Assembly (NCBI GenBank): GCA_002900995.3
Contig: CM035304.1
Coordinates: 4,418,134 to 4,482,133 of the forward strand
From: Ganoderma boninense
Taxonomy: Eukaryota; Basidiomycota; Agaricomycetes; Polyporales; Polyporaceae
Length of the DNA: 64,000 nt
Reading direction: 5' to 3'
Shown: piece after piece, positions 37,546-47,625 of the stretch
Layout of the letters: each line of letters begins with the position of its first letter
Position numbering within the stretch: position 1 is the first letter of the stretch
Position numbers and translations under genes: made by a program
The notes under the pieces: generated by a model
Seen by the model: the letters and a program-made list of their open reading frames with translations, nothing else
Database searches by the model: none
What the model was told of the DNA's origin: nothing

Positions 37546-38870
37546 CATTCCCTTATAGATAGCGACAGCCTTCATCAGAGCGGACACTTGTAGCATATAT
37601 CCATTTGGACATTCCGATACCCTTCTTTGTATCATCGCTAGTTGTGCATCTCAATAGGACATAGACCCAACCATCTACATCACCGTTAGACGTTCCCGAG
37701 ACGCATACCACCTAGCTATAGCCCTGATACCCAGTCAAAACCCCGTCCATTTCGGACGGTTCTGGTCTTTTTCTGTCCAATATACTTGCCCAATCCGACT
37801 GTAATGAGTAGCAATTGACGGGAATGGTTAGCTATAGAAACAAAAAGCGAGATGGGGGACTTCGCATTTCGAGAGATAATAGAATCTTTTTCGCTCGATA
37901 CTGCTCAACATTCCGCTGCCTCCTCGCCTCAAAAAGACAGAAAAGTTTCGATCTCGAGAAAAGAAGCCTGAGATGCTGCCATCATCGTGACCACCTGGGG
38001 TGTTATTCGGTCCGTTCTAGGGCTTCCATTCGGACGGACAAAAATAGATATGTACAAGGCCGGTAAGCACGCTCCCGCCCCCACTCCCGCCCCCGTCCCT
38101 GCGCCTCCCCCGCGCGGCGCCCTCGCGCCTCGCCCTCGTCACCGCTCGCGCTCGCACCCGCCACCTAACTAGTACGCCTGACACGCGCGCATCCCTTACA
38201 AACCTGTCCGCACTTCGCGCCTGTTGTCGCGCGACCAAATTCTAGGACAACGATCATTACCGAGGGATCGCGCACCTGTATAGTACACGCGCGCACTCAC
38301 CTATTCTGACGCGGTGATGGCGCGTTGCTCCATATAGCCATGTACTTACTGCATCACTCCGAGCATGGGCATTATCGAGGAGTAGCGCACCTCGTAGGAG
38401 AGTCTAAGAGTGGGGTACGCTGAGAAGGAACCGTAGTGCATTGTGGGGGAAAGAAAGAGAGAGGTGAGAGGACGGAGGGCAATGTTTTCGCGTCTTATAT
38501 ATGTCGGGGATGTCGATGGCGTCATAGGCGGCGAGTCGGGGGCGGGATCGGGAGGAAGGTGAAAATGAGCACAGCGGTATTGATATCACGCACACGCTAA
38601 CTTCAGGGAAGTATAACATGACATTACGAACCTCTTAACAGTTCTCGACATATGGCGCGTCAAGCACCGAAAGTAGTTCTATCTATTGAACTAAGCTGTT
38701 GTATAAAGTAATCCAAACTATATAGCTTCGATCCTAAAATAGGCCAATCGAACACCGTAAATGAGTGGTAAAAGATCCCATTCGCTCGAATTGGCCCCAA
38801 ATGGTTGAGAATGGGAGGGGTTCTGACTGGGCCTGATAAGCCTCTCCGAACACAAATACGGACTACCCCG
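37546..38870. other. Intergenic, no gene seen
   Basis: This is a convergent 1.3-kb spacer. It includes a very C-rich run (about 38070-38165) and an imperfect direct repeat near 38254 and 38370. No gene was seen. Confidence 0.4.
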
Positions 38871-40289
38871 TTATACATTACGGCTTATTGCACTTCCCGA
38901 CAGACCAGCGTCCCAGTTCGCAGGCGCGAAAGCCAATGGCACGGCCGCAACGCTCGACTCGGAGCTCCTAGCCAAATTCCTAACACGGACGCCCCACCAC
39001 TCCGTCTTCTCCGGCGCGGCAGCGACCTCGTCCCAGCCCCCGCCCTCTCCCGTATACGCGCGGTTCAGCGCCGCCGCAAGCCGCGCCCACCGCCGCGCCC
39101 CCTCGCCATCCTCTCGGGCGCACGCAGCCTTGCACAGGCGCGCCACGAACCCCTCCCAGACAGGCTCGTAGTACAGCCGCTCCGTCTCGAACAGGTTCAT
39201 GTACATCTTGTCCACCGTGCTGGGGTACTCGCCGGTCGGAGTCGGAGTGCTAGTGCCGCGGGCCCAGCGTTCGAGCGCCGCGTCGCGCGAGGGGGCGGTG
39301 GCGTCCGCGCGCGCGATGAGGGCGCGCCGGGCCTCGCTTTGCGCGAGGGCCGGCGGGGGGAGCGAGCACGCCGGGCAGGCGCAGGTGAAGGCGTAGGAGG
39401 AGAGCGCGTCTTGGCGCGCGGCAAGCGGGAGGGCGGGGTCGGTGTACGAGATGAAGACCTGCTCGCCCGGGGAGATGGGGAAGAGCGCGCGGACGTCGAA
39501 GGCGAAGGTGCGCAGGTCGAAGTGGTAGGCCGCGTTCGGGGTGCAGCTGAGGCGTTTGATTTGGCGTTCAGCGTTCAGCTGGAGACTGGTTTGTGTGTGC
39601 CTGGGAGGGGAGGGGACGCACCTGTGGTTGATGCGGGAAATATCCTTGCAGACCGCGGCGTAGTGGTACGGGGCGCCGGGGAGGGGCCCTACGAACAGGG
39701 CGTTCGTGTCGATGATGCCTTTGGCGAGGGAGGGTTCTTCGACTTGGACGTTCACAAGCCGAAAGAACGCATTCCGGTTTTCTATAGGCATCCTCTCGAT
39801 CGCACGGTCAAGCTCTGGATATTGCTGCCCAACGGGCCGCATGCTGTGAAAGGGGAGCAGCTGGGGGTACACGACCAGCGGCCGTTCGCGCACGATGCGC
39901 TCGCCTCGCTCGAAACTAGTAGTTGCGAAGACACCGAGGCCGCTCTCTCCTGCATCGGATATGCGGTATCGAGGTTTAAGTGGGTTCAGTGTTGCAGATA
40001 TCGCGATGTTTTGCAGACGCAGAGCCAATGCGGTCTGACGATGAAGAAGCGCAACCGAGGCTTCGTGCACGATATCTGGATTCGGATTCCATGGGATGAC
40101 GAGGGTGTCGAATGACGCATCTTTCAGAGATGGCGTAGAACTGCTGTCGAGGGATCCGTGGCTGTCAATCACAACCCGCACATCTGGGATCGCAATCTTG
40201 GGTGGATGTTTTCCGAAGAATGGGGTGGTTCCCTCCGAGTGGAAGTTGCGCATGCGTCCTGTATGAGACGGATCGTGTTCCATTGACAA
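38871..40289 (-). CDS. SET-domain protein (SMYD/fungal SET5-like type)
   Basis: This is a putative protein lysine methyltransferase. The SET domain opens with GESGLGVFATTSFERGERIV. A 75-nt intron (39547-39621) without stop and a multiple of three in length must be removed to restore the diagnostic SRINHSCTPNAAYHFDLRTF. It is followed by the GEQVFISYTDP block that forms the cofactor/substrate pocket. The post-SET Cys cluster CACPACSLPPP follows, as in fungal SET proteins that lack histone-binding domains. The N-terminal 110 residues are unassigned, and the C-terminal helical region (about 130 residues) resembles the tail of SMYD-like proteins. I used the first ATG (40289), with MEHDPS two codons later as an alternative. 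The cytosolic or nuclear site and the substrate are unknown. Confidence 0.85.
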   Translation of the reverse strand: MSMEHDPSHTGRMRNFHSEGTTPFFGKHPPKIAIPDVRVVIDSHGSLDSSSTPSLKDASFDTLVIPWNPNPDIVHEASVALLHRQTALALRLQNIAISATLNPLKPRYRISDAGESGLGVFATTSFERGERIVRERPLVVYPQLLPFHSMRPVGQQYPELDRAIERMPIENRNAFFRLVNVQVEEPSLAKGIIDTNALFVGPLPGAPYHYAAVCKDISRINHRCVPSPPRHTQTSLQLNAERQIKRLSCTPNAAYHFDLRTFAFDVRALFPISPGEQVFISYTDPALPLAARQDALSSYAFTCACPACSLPPPALAQSEARRALIARADATAPSRDAALERWARGTSTPTPTGEYPSTVDKMYMNLFETERLYYEPVWEGFVARLCKAACAREDGEGARRWARLAAALNRAYTGEGGGWDEVAAAPEKTEWWGVRVRNLARSSESSVAAVPLAFAPANWDAGLSGSAISRNV

Positions 40290-40879
40290 ACATGCCTGAC
40301 GATGACACCACTGAGATTACATTGGCTATATGCCGATGGATTATTCTGGGCATACCTGGGCTGCGTGCGTGAGTGGGAGGCGGGCAATGTAGACGGTGGT
40401 GGGAGGACACCCAAGCCTTTCGAAGACCGCAGTGTCTTCGCATCAAGATGAACAGCAGTCCACGTGATCGCGCGGACGCAGTGGCAACAGGTGGCAACCG
40501 AGGGTAGTTGTTTGCCGGTTAGAGACAAGCCAATCGCCGTGTCCGTCATCTCGTCTGTGCAGTTCGAGAACTGTATGCTCTATGCTTGATATCTGAACCC
40601 TTTCCCCCCTCTCTCTCGCCCTTCTCCCCCCTCTCTCGCCACGCCTCCCGCACCCCCGCCAGGCTCGTTTACGACCCAGCCTACACGCTCTTTACGCACC
40701 CCTTCCGCTCCTTTGCCCAACTGCTCTAGCCACCACACCCCTCCGAAACACACCCCACGCCCGACTTCCGTCAGGTCCTGGAAAACTGCTGCATATACAT
40801 CTTTGCATCTTCTTCATCTCCCAGGCGCATCTCTCTCTCTCTGCCCTTTCGAATTCGAAGCTAGACGCTCTACCCCACC
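40290..40879. promoter_or_regulatory. Pyrimidine-rich divergent promoter
   Basis: This region divides the SET gene from the Kre9-like gene. From about 40600 to 40650 and again at 40826-40840 the plus strand is almost pure C/T, as in strong fungal promoters. The Kre9-like ATG is preceded by CCACC, a good initiation context. Confidence 0.5.
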
Positions 40880-42025
40880 ATGAACGCTAAGATGTTCTCC
40901 CTCCTGCTCTTGCAGACCGTTTTTGCTTTCTTGGTGCAGGCTACCCTCTACGTGAGTCACCGTACTTGTCAGCTTCAAATCGTGCAATTTTCACTCATGA
41001 CCGTTCAGATCACCGCTCCCCTACCTACCACCGTCTGTACCGGCGGAAAAGCTTGTACGGTGGAATGGGTTGATGACGGCGTTTCTCCGCTCCTTGCGGA
41101 CATTGGTGCGTGCCATATTGCTCTGTACAATGGTGAAGAGGTACGTGTTATGATCGCTATCGCTCTATCCAAGCGAGGAAGATCCTCAACTCGTGGCCGT
41201 CTGTCGTACAGAAACTCATTCAACAAATCGACCCTGTCGACGTCTCCGCCCAACATGGGCTGCAATTCACCCCCGACCCGAAAGCGGGTCCCGATTCGAG
41301 CTTATAGTGCGTGCGCCATGACATCTCTCAAGCCTGATAGAGCCTGACAGTTTTCCAGCTACATCAACTTCACCTCCGTCAGCCCCGTGGATGGTGCGAC
41401 CTTCCACGAGTTCTCCACATTTTTCACCATCAACTCCATGACGGGCTCTTTCAACTCGCCCCTCTCCAGTGACGCCTCAGCGGTTCCCGTGCCTTCCACC
41501 TTGACCGCCAGCCACTCTTCTTCAAGTATATCCACCGTAACCGTGGGCGCTTCCAGCTCGTCCTCAGTTTCGGTCAGCGCCACCTCCTCGGCATCGTCTT
41601 CGTCCTCGCTTTCAGAGGCATCGTCATCATCTTCCCCGCTATCCTCTTCCTCCTCTTTTTCCTCGTCAGGATCGGCTTCGTCGAGTAGCTCTGCAACCAG
41701 CACTCCGAGCTCAAGCACGAGCACGAGCGCAAGTGAGTCTGCCAGCGCCACCCCCAGCTCTTCCTCGTCCGCGGCCTCCAGCAGCAGCAGTGCGAGCACG
41801 TCCTCCGGCTTCGTGACCTCGTTCAGTGGGCCGATGACCACGCTCACTGTCCCCGCGCCCTCCGCGCTCGTATCTGCGGTCTCGACATCGACGGCCCCCG
41901 CTGCGCCGGGTTCGTCGACCTCAAGCGCGACCGAGATCAACCAGACCTCGTCGGCGTTCCGCACCTCGACTGTGCCCTTCTTCCTCTCCTCTCTCGTCGC
42001 TCTCACCCTCGGACTCTTAATGTGA
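40880..42025 (+). CDS. Kre9/Knh1-domain Ser-rich GPI-anchored wall protein, copy 1
   Basis: This is a probable cell-surface protein of the Ser/Thr-rich, Kre9/Knh1 N-terminal-domain family. The signal peptide is MNAKMFSLLLLQTVFAFLVQ. After splicing, the small beta-sandwich domain reads LYITAPLPTTVCTGGKACTV, EWVDDGVSP, KLIQQIDPVDVSAQHGLQF and YYINFTSVSPVDGATFHEFS. From about residue 140 a long Ser/Thr-rich stretch follows, likely heavily O-glycosylated. The C-terminus is hydrophobic (VPFFLSSLVALTLGLLM), fitting a GPI-anchor signal. Three introns keep frame. Yeast Kre9 acts in beta-1,6-glucan assembly; whether this protein does is not known. A paralogue lies at 60.9 kb, and a tRNA-Gly lies downstream of both. 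Confidence 0.85.
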
Positions 42026-42687
42026 TTTCTTGACTCCCCTCCCCGCTCCTTCCCATGTGTAGTCTGGGAAAGCAGGACAGGACCTAGGCAATATCGTATG
42101 GTTGTAGAAAGCACACAAGAGCTGTGGATACCTGATATGCCCCTCCCCTACTTCTGTTCCTCTCCCACCACCTCCCCCCTTACCCTTCGGCTCCTCCGTC
42201 GTCGATAAGTATCTTGTTGCTCTCTCTCGCCGTTGTTGCTCTCCATATCGCAGTCGGTACGTTACATATACCGTTTTCAGTCATCTCTCTGTCCACCCTT
42301 GCGAACCCCCGCTCCCCCTTCCCATCGGACGTTTCAGCCTTCCCATCCGTTAGCACTACTATCGGCCAGGACGTCCTGCTGCTTTGCTGACGATTGGCTG
42401 GAGGATGTCGACACAGAGGTCGGGGCCCTTCGGCCTCTTTCCTTTCGTGTTGCGTCACCTGTAGTTTGGGTCGAGCGATAGATTGTCATAGCGCTACCTC
42501 ATGTACTACTATCTTTATTACACTTGCTTGCGACATCCATATCTACATCCCGCAAACCCTAGTGTCCGTGCTTAGGCGGCGTGCTAGCATCACCTTGTCC
42601 TTGTTTGCTGGTTTAACGAACCGAGCCTGTCCCCATGAGCATGAGTTGCAGTCTGTTGATGATTGATTGCACGTAACCTTTAACATC
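42026..42687. other. Intergenic, no gene seen
   Basis: This holds the 3' region of the Kre9-like gene and the tRNA leader. No coding signal was seen. Confidence 0.4.
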
Positions 42688-42758
42688 GCATTAATGGGGT
42701 AGTGGTAACCTGGGTCGTTGCCATCGACCCGCCGGGGGTTCGATTCCCCCTTAATGCA
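42688..42758 (+). tRNA. tRNA-Gly(GCC), copy 1
   Basis: A complete 71-nt cloverleaf is present. The acceptor arm GCATTAA (42688-42694) pairs with TTAATGC (42751-42757), with discriminator A. The D-arm region has GGTAGTGGTAA. The anticodon loop is TTGCCAT with anticodon GCC, flanked by GGTCG/CGACC. The T arm reads GGGGGTTCGATTCCCCC. There is no intron. The mature sequence is identical to copy 2 at 62762-62832. Confidence 0.95.
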
Positions 42759-42776
42759 TAGCGGGTATCGATGTGC

Positions 42777-42782
42777 TTTTTT
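42777..42782 (+). terminator. Pol III terminator of tRNA-Gly copy 1
   Basis: A run of six T residues lies 18 nt beyond the tRNA 3' end, a standard RNA polymerase III stop. Confidence 0.75.
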
Positions 42783-43127
42783 CGACCCAATCTTCAATCG
42801 AACGACCCGAGCAAACATAACAAATAGCAATTCCGTAGTAGTGTCTCCCCAATTACCCAATGTCCGCTATCCTTCAGGTGAGGTAAACAGATCCGCGCAC
42901 CATTGACACTTCAAGTCCCACTAAGTAGCGCAACTGACAGTACCCGCAGCCATTGTAATATCTGACTGGCGACGGCGACGTGCTCCTCCACGGCTAACTA
43001 GCAAGCTCGTAAATATTGCGCGACGCGGAGCCACCACGGCTTCAATATCCGCCATTGCTAATCTCAATCTCAGGCTAGGGCTGTTTATTACTCTGCTGAC
43101 ATATCCCGGTCCTCGGCCGCGCCGCAC
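42783..43127. other. Spacer before the MoaB/CinA-type gene
   Basis: No gene was seen. This is presumably the promoter of the next gene. Confidence 0.4.
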
Positions 43128-44921
43128 ATGCATCAAGTACTGGCCCCCAGGTCTTTCCTCACCCTCCCCGCCTCCAGCAACAGCTTCACGGCTACTTCAG
43201 GACGACGACTGCTACTTGCGAGAGGGCTCGCACGACTTGCCCACACTACAACACCTCGTACTGCGCCTCGGGACTCTCTCCACACTTCCGCGTCTGCCCA
43301 CTTACCTGCTGCCCGACGACGGTTCTCCCTACGGAATACTAGCCCTACAACGACCCCTCGATTGACGACACCGGTGCGGGGTATCAGCATGTCGGCACCG
43401 GCAGCCACAGCATCGAACGCGGACCCGTCGCCGCCGCCGCCCGCGCCGAAACCCGAGGCGGCAGCGCAGGAGCTGCCCAAGTTCAACTTCGAGCTCTCGC
43501 CCGTGCCCGCGAACCCGCTGGGGGAGGGGCGGTACATCAAGACCGCCGCGGCGCTGGTCATTGGGTGCGTTCTGTCCATGTTGGCGTGCGTCTGTGGCTC
43601 GCAAAGCGCGAGCGGAGGGGAAGGGAGAGTCACAGTGGGGAGAGCGGGGAGAGCGGGGTTCCGCGCGCTCCCACATGCAGGGTACAGACAGGACGGCGGA
43701 CGCGGATGTGGACTTGGAGTTGCAGTGGCACGCGACGAGTACTGACGCGGTCGCGTGTTGCCTTTGTGTGTCGCAGCGACGAGATTCTGAACGGGAAGAC
43801 GCTAGACCGGAACTCGAACTACTTTGCGCGGTTCTGCTTCGAGCACGGGATCGACCTGTGAGTCTGCCCACTTTCCACTATGCGTCTCCCTCGTTGTTGA
43901 AGCATTTGCGTCTGTGTGCAGCAAACGCATAGAGGTCATTCCTGACGAGGAGGAAGACATGTGAGCACTGAGGACCCCCTTCCCATGATTCCATGGCGCG
44001 CGCTGGATGTATGCGCTGAGCGTCTCTCCCCATCCAGAGTTGAAGCCGCGCGCCGCCTCGTGAAGACCTACGACTTCGTGATAACCACAGGCGGGATCGG
44101 GCCCACGCACGATGGTGAGCCCCCCTCCCACTCTTCCTTCGCGCTTCTTCCCAGTCGCTCAACGGCCATGCTCGTGTCGGTGCTGCAGACATCACATACC
44201 AGTCGCTCGCGGCGGCATTCGAGCAGCCGCTCGAGCACCACGCAGAGACGCTCCGGCGGATGGGCGAGATGATCAGGCACCGCACGGACCTGGGCAAGCA
44301 GACGGACGAGCAGCGCGTCGCGCGCGAGCGCATGGCGCTCTTCCCCGCCCGCGCAGAGGTCCTCTACATCGCGTCCGACATCTGGGTGGTGAGTCTCCCC
44401 TCCATCCCTCCCTTCTCCTCCAGGTGATGTTGCATATGCTGACGGAGTAACATCATTGTATGCGCGCCCGAATCCCCCAAAATCCCAATCCCAAATAGCC
44501 TGTGGTACGACTGGAGGGCAAGCTGTGCATCTTCCCGGGCATCCCGAAGCTCTTCCAGCGCATGGTCGACGGGCTCGTGCCCTTCTTGCCCCTCCCTCCG
44601 CCGAGCGAGCGGCCGTACCGCCACAAGTGTTCACCAAGTACGTCGTCGACGCATCCTTCCATCGTTGGTGTGCTTTCCTCATGCATCCCGTGCAGCTTAC
44701 CGGAATCCTCGATCGCGCCGTACCTCACGACGCTGCAGGCGCGCGTCAAGGACGCGGGCGTGCGCGTCGGCTCGTATCCGCTCCTCGCGAAGGGCGTGTA
44801 CGTGTCGCTCATCGGGCGCGACCAGGAGCGCATCCAGGCGCTGGGCGAGGAGGTCGCGCGGGAGATCCAGGGCCGGCTGGTCAGCGAGGAGGAGGCGAGG
44901 AAGGAGAAGGCGGCTCTCTGA
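43128..44921 (+). CDS. MoaB/CinA-type molybdopterin-binding-fold protein
   Basis: This is a protein with the MoCF-biosynthesis fold found in MoaB, CinA and the N-terminal half of human FAD synthase. The spliced sequence contains [20 protein letters not shown], then [20 protein letters not shown]. The signature [20 protein letters not shown] carries the glycine-rich ligand loop and the Asp pair. These are followed by a region of [14 protein letters not shown] and [20 protein letters not shown]. It lacks a PAPS-reductase/FAD-synthase half, so FAD synthesis is not implied. From the first ATG (43128) there is an Arg/Ser/Thr-rich leader of about 85 residues that could target mitochondria; a second start at 43389 ([10 protein letters not shown]) would give a cytosolic form. 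About six short introns keep frame to the stop at 44921. Confidence 0.82.
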
Positions 44922-45132
44922 GCGGGTAGAAGCGGATAGATGTATTCCGGACACCGGCTTGGAAGGTGCTATTTTTTCATGTACATTACTTATGGGTGCG
45001 TTTGTTCGGCTGAGTGTCTGGGAAAGCAGATCGCTAATGAAACACAGTCTGTAGAGAGCCTTGCTCGCCTTCAGATTTCTCGCAAACAGGATCGGCGGGA
45101 TTGTGAGAGGACTAGGAACCGGACTACAAGCG

Positions 45133-47163
45133 TCAAGGTTCGAGAGTGAGAACGCGAATCCAATGGCGTGCCAAGAAAGAGTTAAAAAAGTCCCGCCATC
45201 CTGGCGATACCTCTTCATGGCGCCGTCCCATACGTCTCACGTTACGCAGCACTGAGACTGACACAGCCGGCCAGTTCCATCGTGGGGAACTACTGGAGAA
45301 CTCCAACTCTGTACTGGGAAGTAAACATACGGGATGGGACAGGTTGGGGTCGACGTGCCTGGTCACACCGCTGGGCACCTCCGCCTCAGCAAGCTTGTCC
45401 AATACCTCCGACCATCCACGAACATCATTCGTCCGATTTAGCCCGTACGCGTCGTCCTGCGGGAGCACGACGCGCAGCCCTTCCAGGCTCGGAAACACCT
45501 CCTGAAAGAACGTCGCCACATCGTGGGAGAAGTGAGGCACTCTGAGCCTGCGCCTTCAGAACTTGTTCCAACGTCAACCTCCTCGATCGGAGTGGCCCAC
45601 AGCGCTAGGCTGCGGACCGTCGACCCACACCCCACCGCCGCGCGAAGCGCCTCCTCACGTCGGGCGAACGTCGTCCTGAGAGGTAGACGGAGCGTGTGGA
45701 GGCTCCTACACCACAGCGCGAGGGGCAGCAGCCCATCCAGACTGGGGAGGCTATCTGAGTCACCGGGCTCCACGGCCAGCTTGTGCGCCTCGTATCGCGC
45801 GAGCGTCGGGGCAACGAGGCTCAGGACCTCGAGGTCGGGAAAGGACTGCGCGATAGCGCGAACGACCGAGTCGCTCACAGGGCGCAGGATGCATTGGTCT
45901 TCAAAGCGAAGCGTGAGTAGCCGCGTGAAGCGCAGCAGGCCGGGGAAGTTGGCGAGATGCAAGTCGACACGTCGTACGCTGGAAACGCCAATGCTCCCCC
46001 TCGCGACCGTGCGGGGTGACCCCGGTGTAGATGGAGAGCGAGCGGAGGGTGGACGCTGCGGGCGCGAGGTAGTCCAGCAGCCAACGGAGACAATGCGCAT
46101 CCCTGCGAGGCCGGGGGAGTGGGGTCGTGAACGTGATGGTGACGGTCTCGAGCGTGTTTGTTTCGATCTGGTTGAGGAGGGGAAGAGGCGGGTCGTCCTC
46201 CCAGGCGTCGATCGTGATGGACAGCTTCCGGAGGTGTGTAAAGAGCACAACGGGGTGGATGTTGCTCAGATGCATTCCGTCATTGGCTCCAATCTGATAG
46301 AAATGGATTCCTAGGGATGTTAAGGTCGGCAGGGACGCGAGATGAGCCACCATGTCCTCACAGATGAGGGAGGTGTCAACGACACATGCTCCAAGCTGTG
46401 GAAGTTGCATATTGTAGTAAAGGCCGTCGCATGGATGGACTGCAAGGTGAGCTCGACCAGATTGCCCACGATATGCAGCGTTACACGACGCAGGACGTCC
46501 GGCTTCAGTGCTTTTGAGGACCCGCTCCAGAGTGACAAGAAAGAGAAAACGGTGAAAGGTGAGGCTTCAGTTATGTGGAAGGAACGAAGGGACGGCCCTA
46601 TAAACATATCTTGGAAGAGATTGTGCCCCCGAGTCCAGCGTTCGTCCCAGATAACTTCAGTGAGATGAGGTAATGCCTTGATAGATGGCCCATGGTCGCG
46701 GAGATACTGTGCGAACGGCCGAAGGACGGAGCGTTGATGGAGAAGGATGTATCTGGGCTTCGAGAATGGGAGAGGAGTGCCCATAACTCGGATGCGGCTG
46801 ATGTATGGGTCGAAGAGTTTCCAATCTTCGATCGTGGGTTGCGATACAAAGTACTGTCCAGACAGTTCAGAGTCTGACGCCTCAAGAGAACGACAGGAGC
46901 ATGCTTACCAGGATAGATTTCTTGATCTTCATAAGACGGCTAGGAGAGAGTGATTTGATGAGCACATACAGGTCCGGAATTTCGCGCCAGAGCACGTCGA
47001 GTGCCGGGCCCTTGAATGTGCGGCATGTACGAGCAAGAGCGGCCAACGTTCTCACCGCGTGCTCCTGACGCACGTATATCCACCGAGTAGGGTCGTATTC
47101 ATGTTCGTCAGCACATTCAAACACGACTCGTAGGATGTCTTCTATACACAAGCACTGGTGCAT
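45133..47163 (-). pseudogene. F-box/LRR-like gene, copy 1, decayed
   Basis: This is homologous over its whole length to copies 2 and 3. Exon 1 from 47163 begins MHQCLCIEDILRVVFECADE and contains LALARTCRTF-type F-box residues ending in ALDVLWREIPD. The intron matches those of the paralogues, and exon 2 begins YFVSQPTIEDWKLFDPYISR. Alignment to copies 2 and 3 then needs three frame changes: at about 46366-46376 (before SLICEDMVAHLASLPTL), 45963-45981 (before RVDLHLANFPGLLRF) and 45535-45550 (before FSHDVATFFQEVFPSLEG). Beyond GVTR at about 45358 the paralogues' last intron is not preserved. Three unexplained breaks in one gene point to a pseudogene, though assembly errors cannot be excluded. 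The expected role was a substrate adaptor of an SCF ubiquitin ligase. Confidence 0.75.
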
Positions 47164-47625
47164 GGCGTTGGAGAACCGCGAGGTCCGACAAGGTCCCGCG
47201 TTGCAGCCGCTTTCGGTAAATCGTGAATATGGTCGAGTGATCCTAATTGATCATCACCTCGTCAGCGACGCTATAGCTTCGTACCAGCGGAGGATGGGGA
47301 GAAGGGGGTCCCTGATGAAGATAGATAGTGTTGAGTACCGATGCAGATCAGGCAAAGCAACGACACGCACCGAGCGGCGTCTGGCTGCCTCTCACCACCC
47401 ACGAGGGATGCTCATGTGAGTCGTGAGGATAAGAATTATCGTCATTGATTGTTGCACATCCTTCGCGAATCACCGTCGGACCTAATGCTTTGCCCATATG
47501 GTGTTCTATCAGAACTAAGAGAGGTCGTGAAGAGAAAATTAACATTCATCGCGAGACGCCGCGCCGATGACACTGTCAAACCGACGCAAAAAATATGAAG
47601 ATGGAAGCAGGGCAGACAAACACGA

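Noticed and set aside
38040..38170. Pro/Ala-rich peptide encoded in the C-rich spacer
   Set aside because: This is low-complexity sequence where any frame yields Pro/Ala/Arg. There is no start context or neighbouring exon.
38805..40115. Plus-strand frame of 436 codons opposite the SET gene
   Set aside because: It is long only because the SET gene is GC-rich. It has Arg/Gly/Ala-rich composition and lacks domains, whereas the opposite strand has the SET motifs.
41359..42114. Minus-strand acidic frame of 251 codons
   Set aside because: It is the reverse of the Ser-rich Kre9-like gene; Ser codons read as Glu/Asp-rich sequence on the other strand.
42543..42860. Minus-strand frame of about 105 codons containing CIKGESNPRRVDGNDPGYHY
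   Set aside because: It is the antisense of the tRNA-Gly gene at 42688-42758. The same peptide appears opposite tRNA copy 2, so it is a spurious frame.
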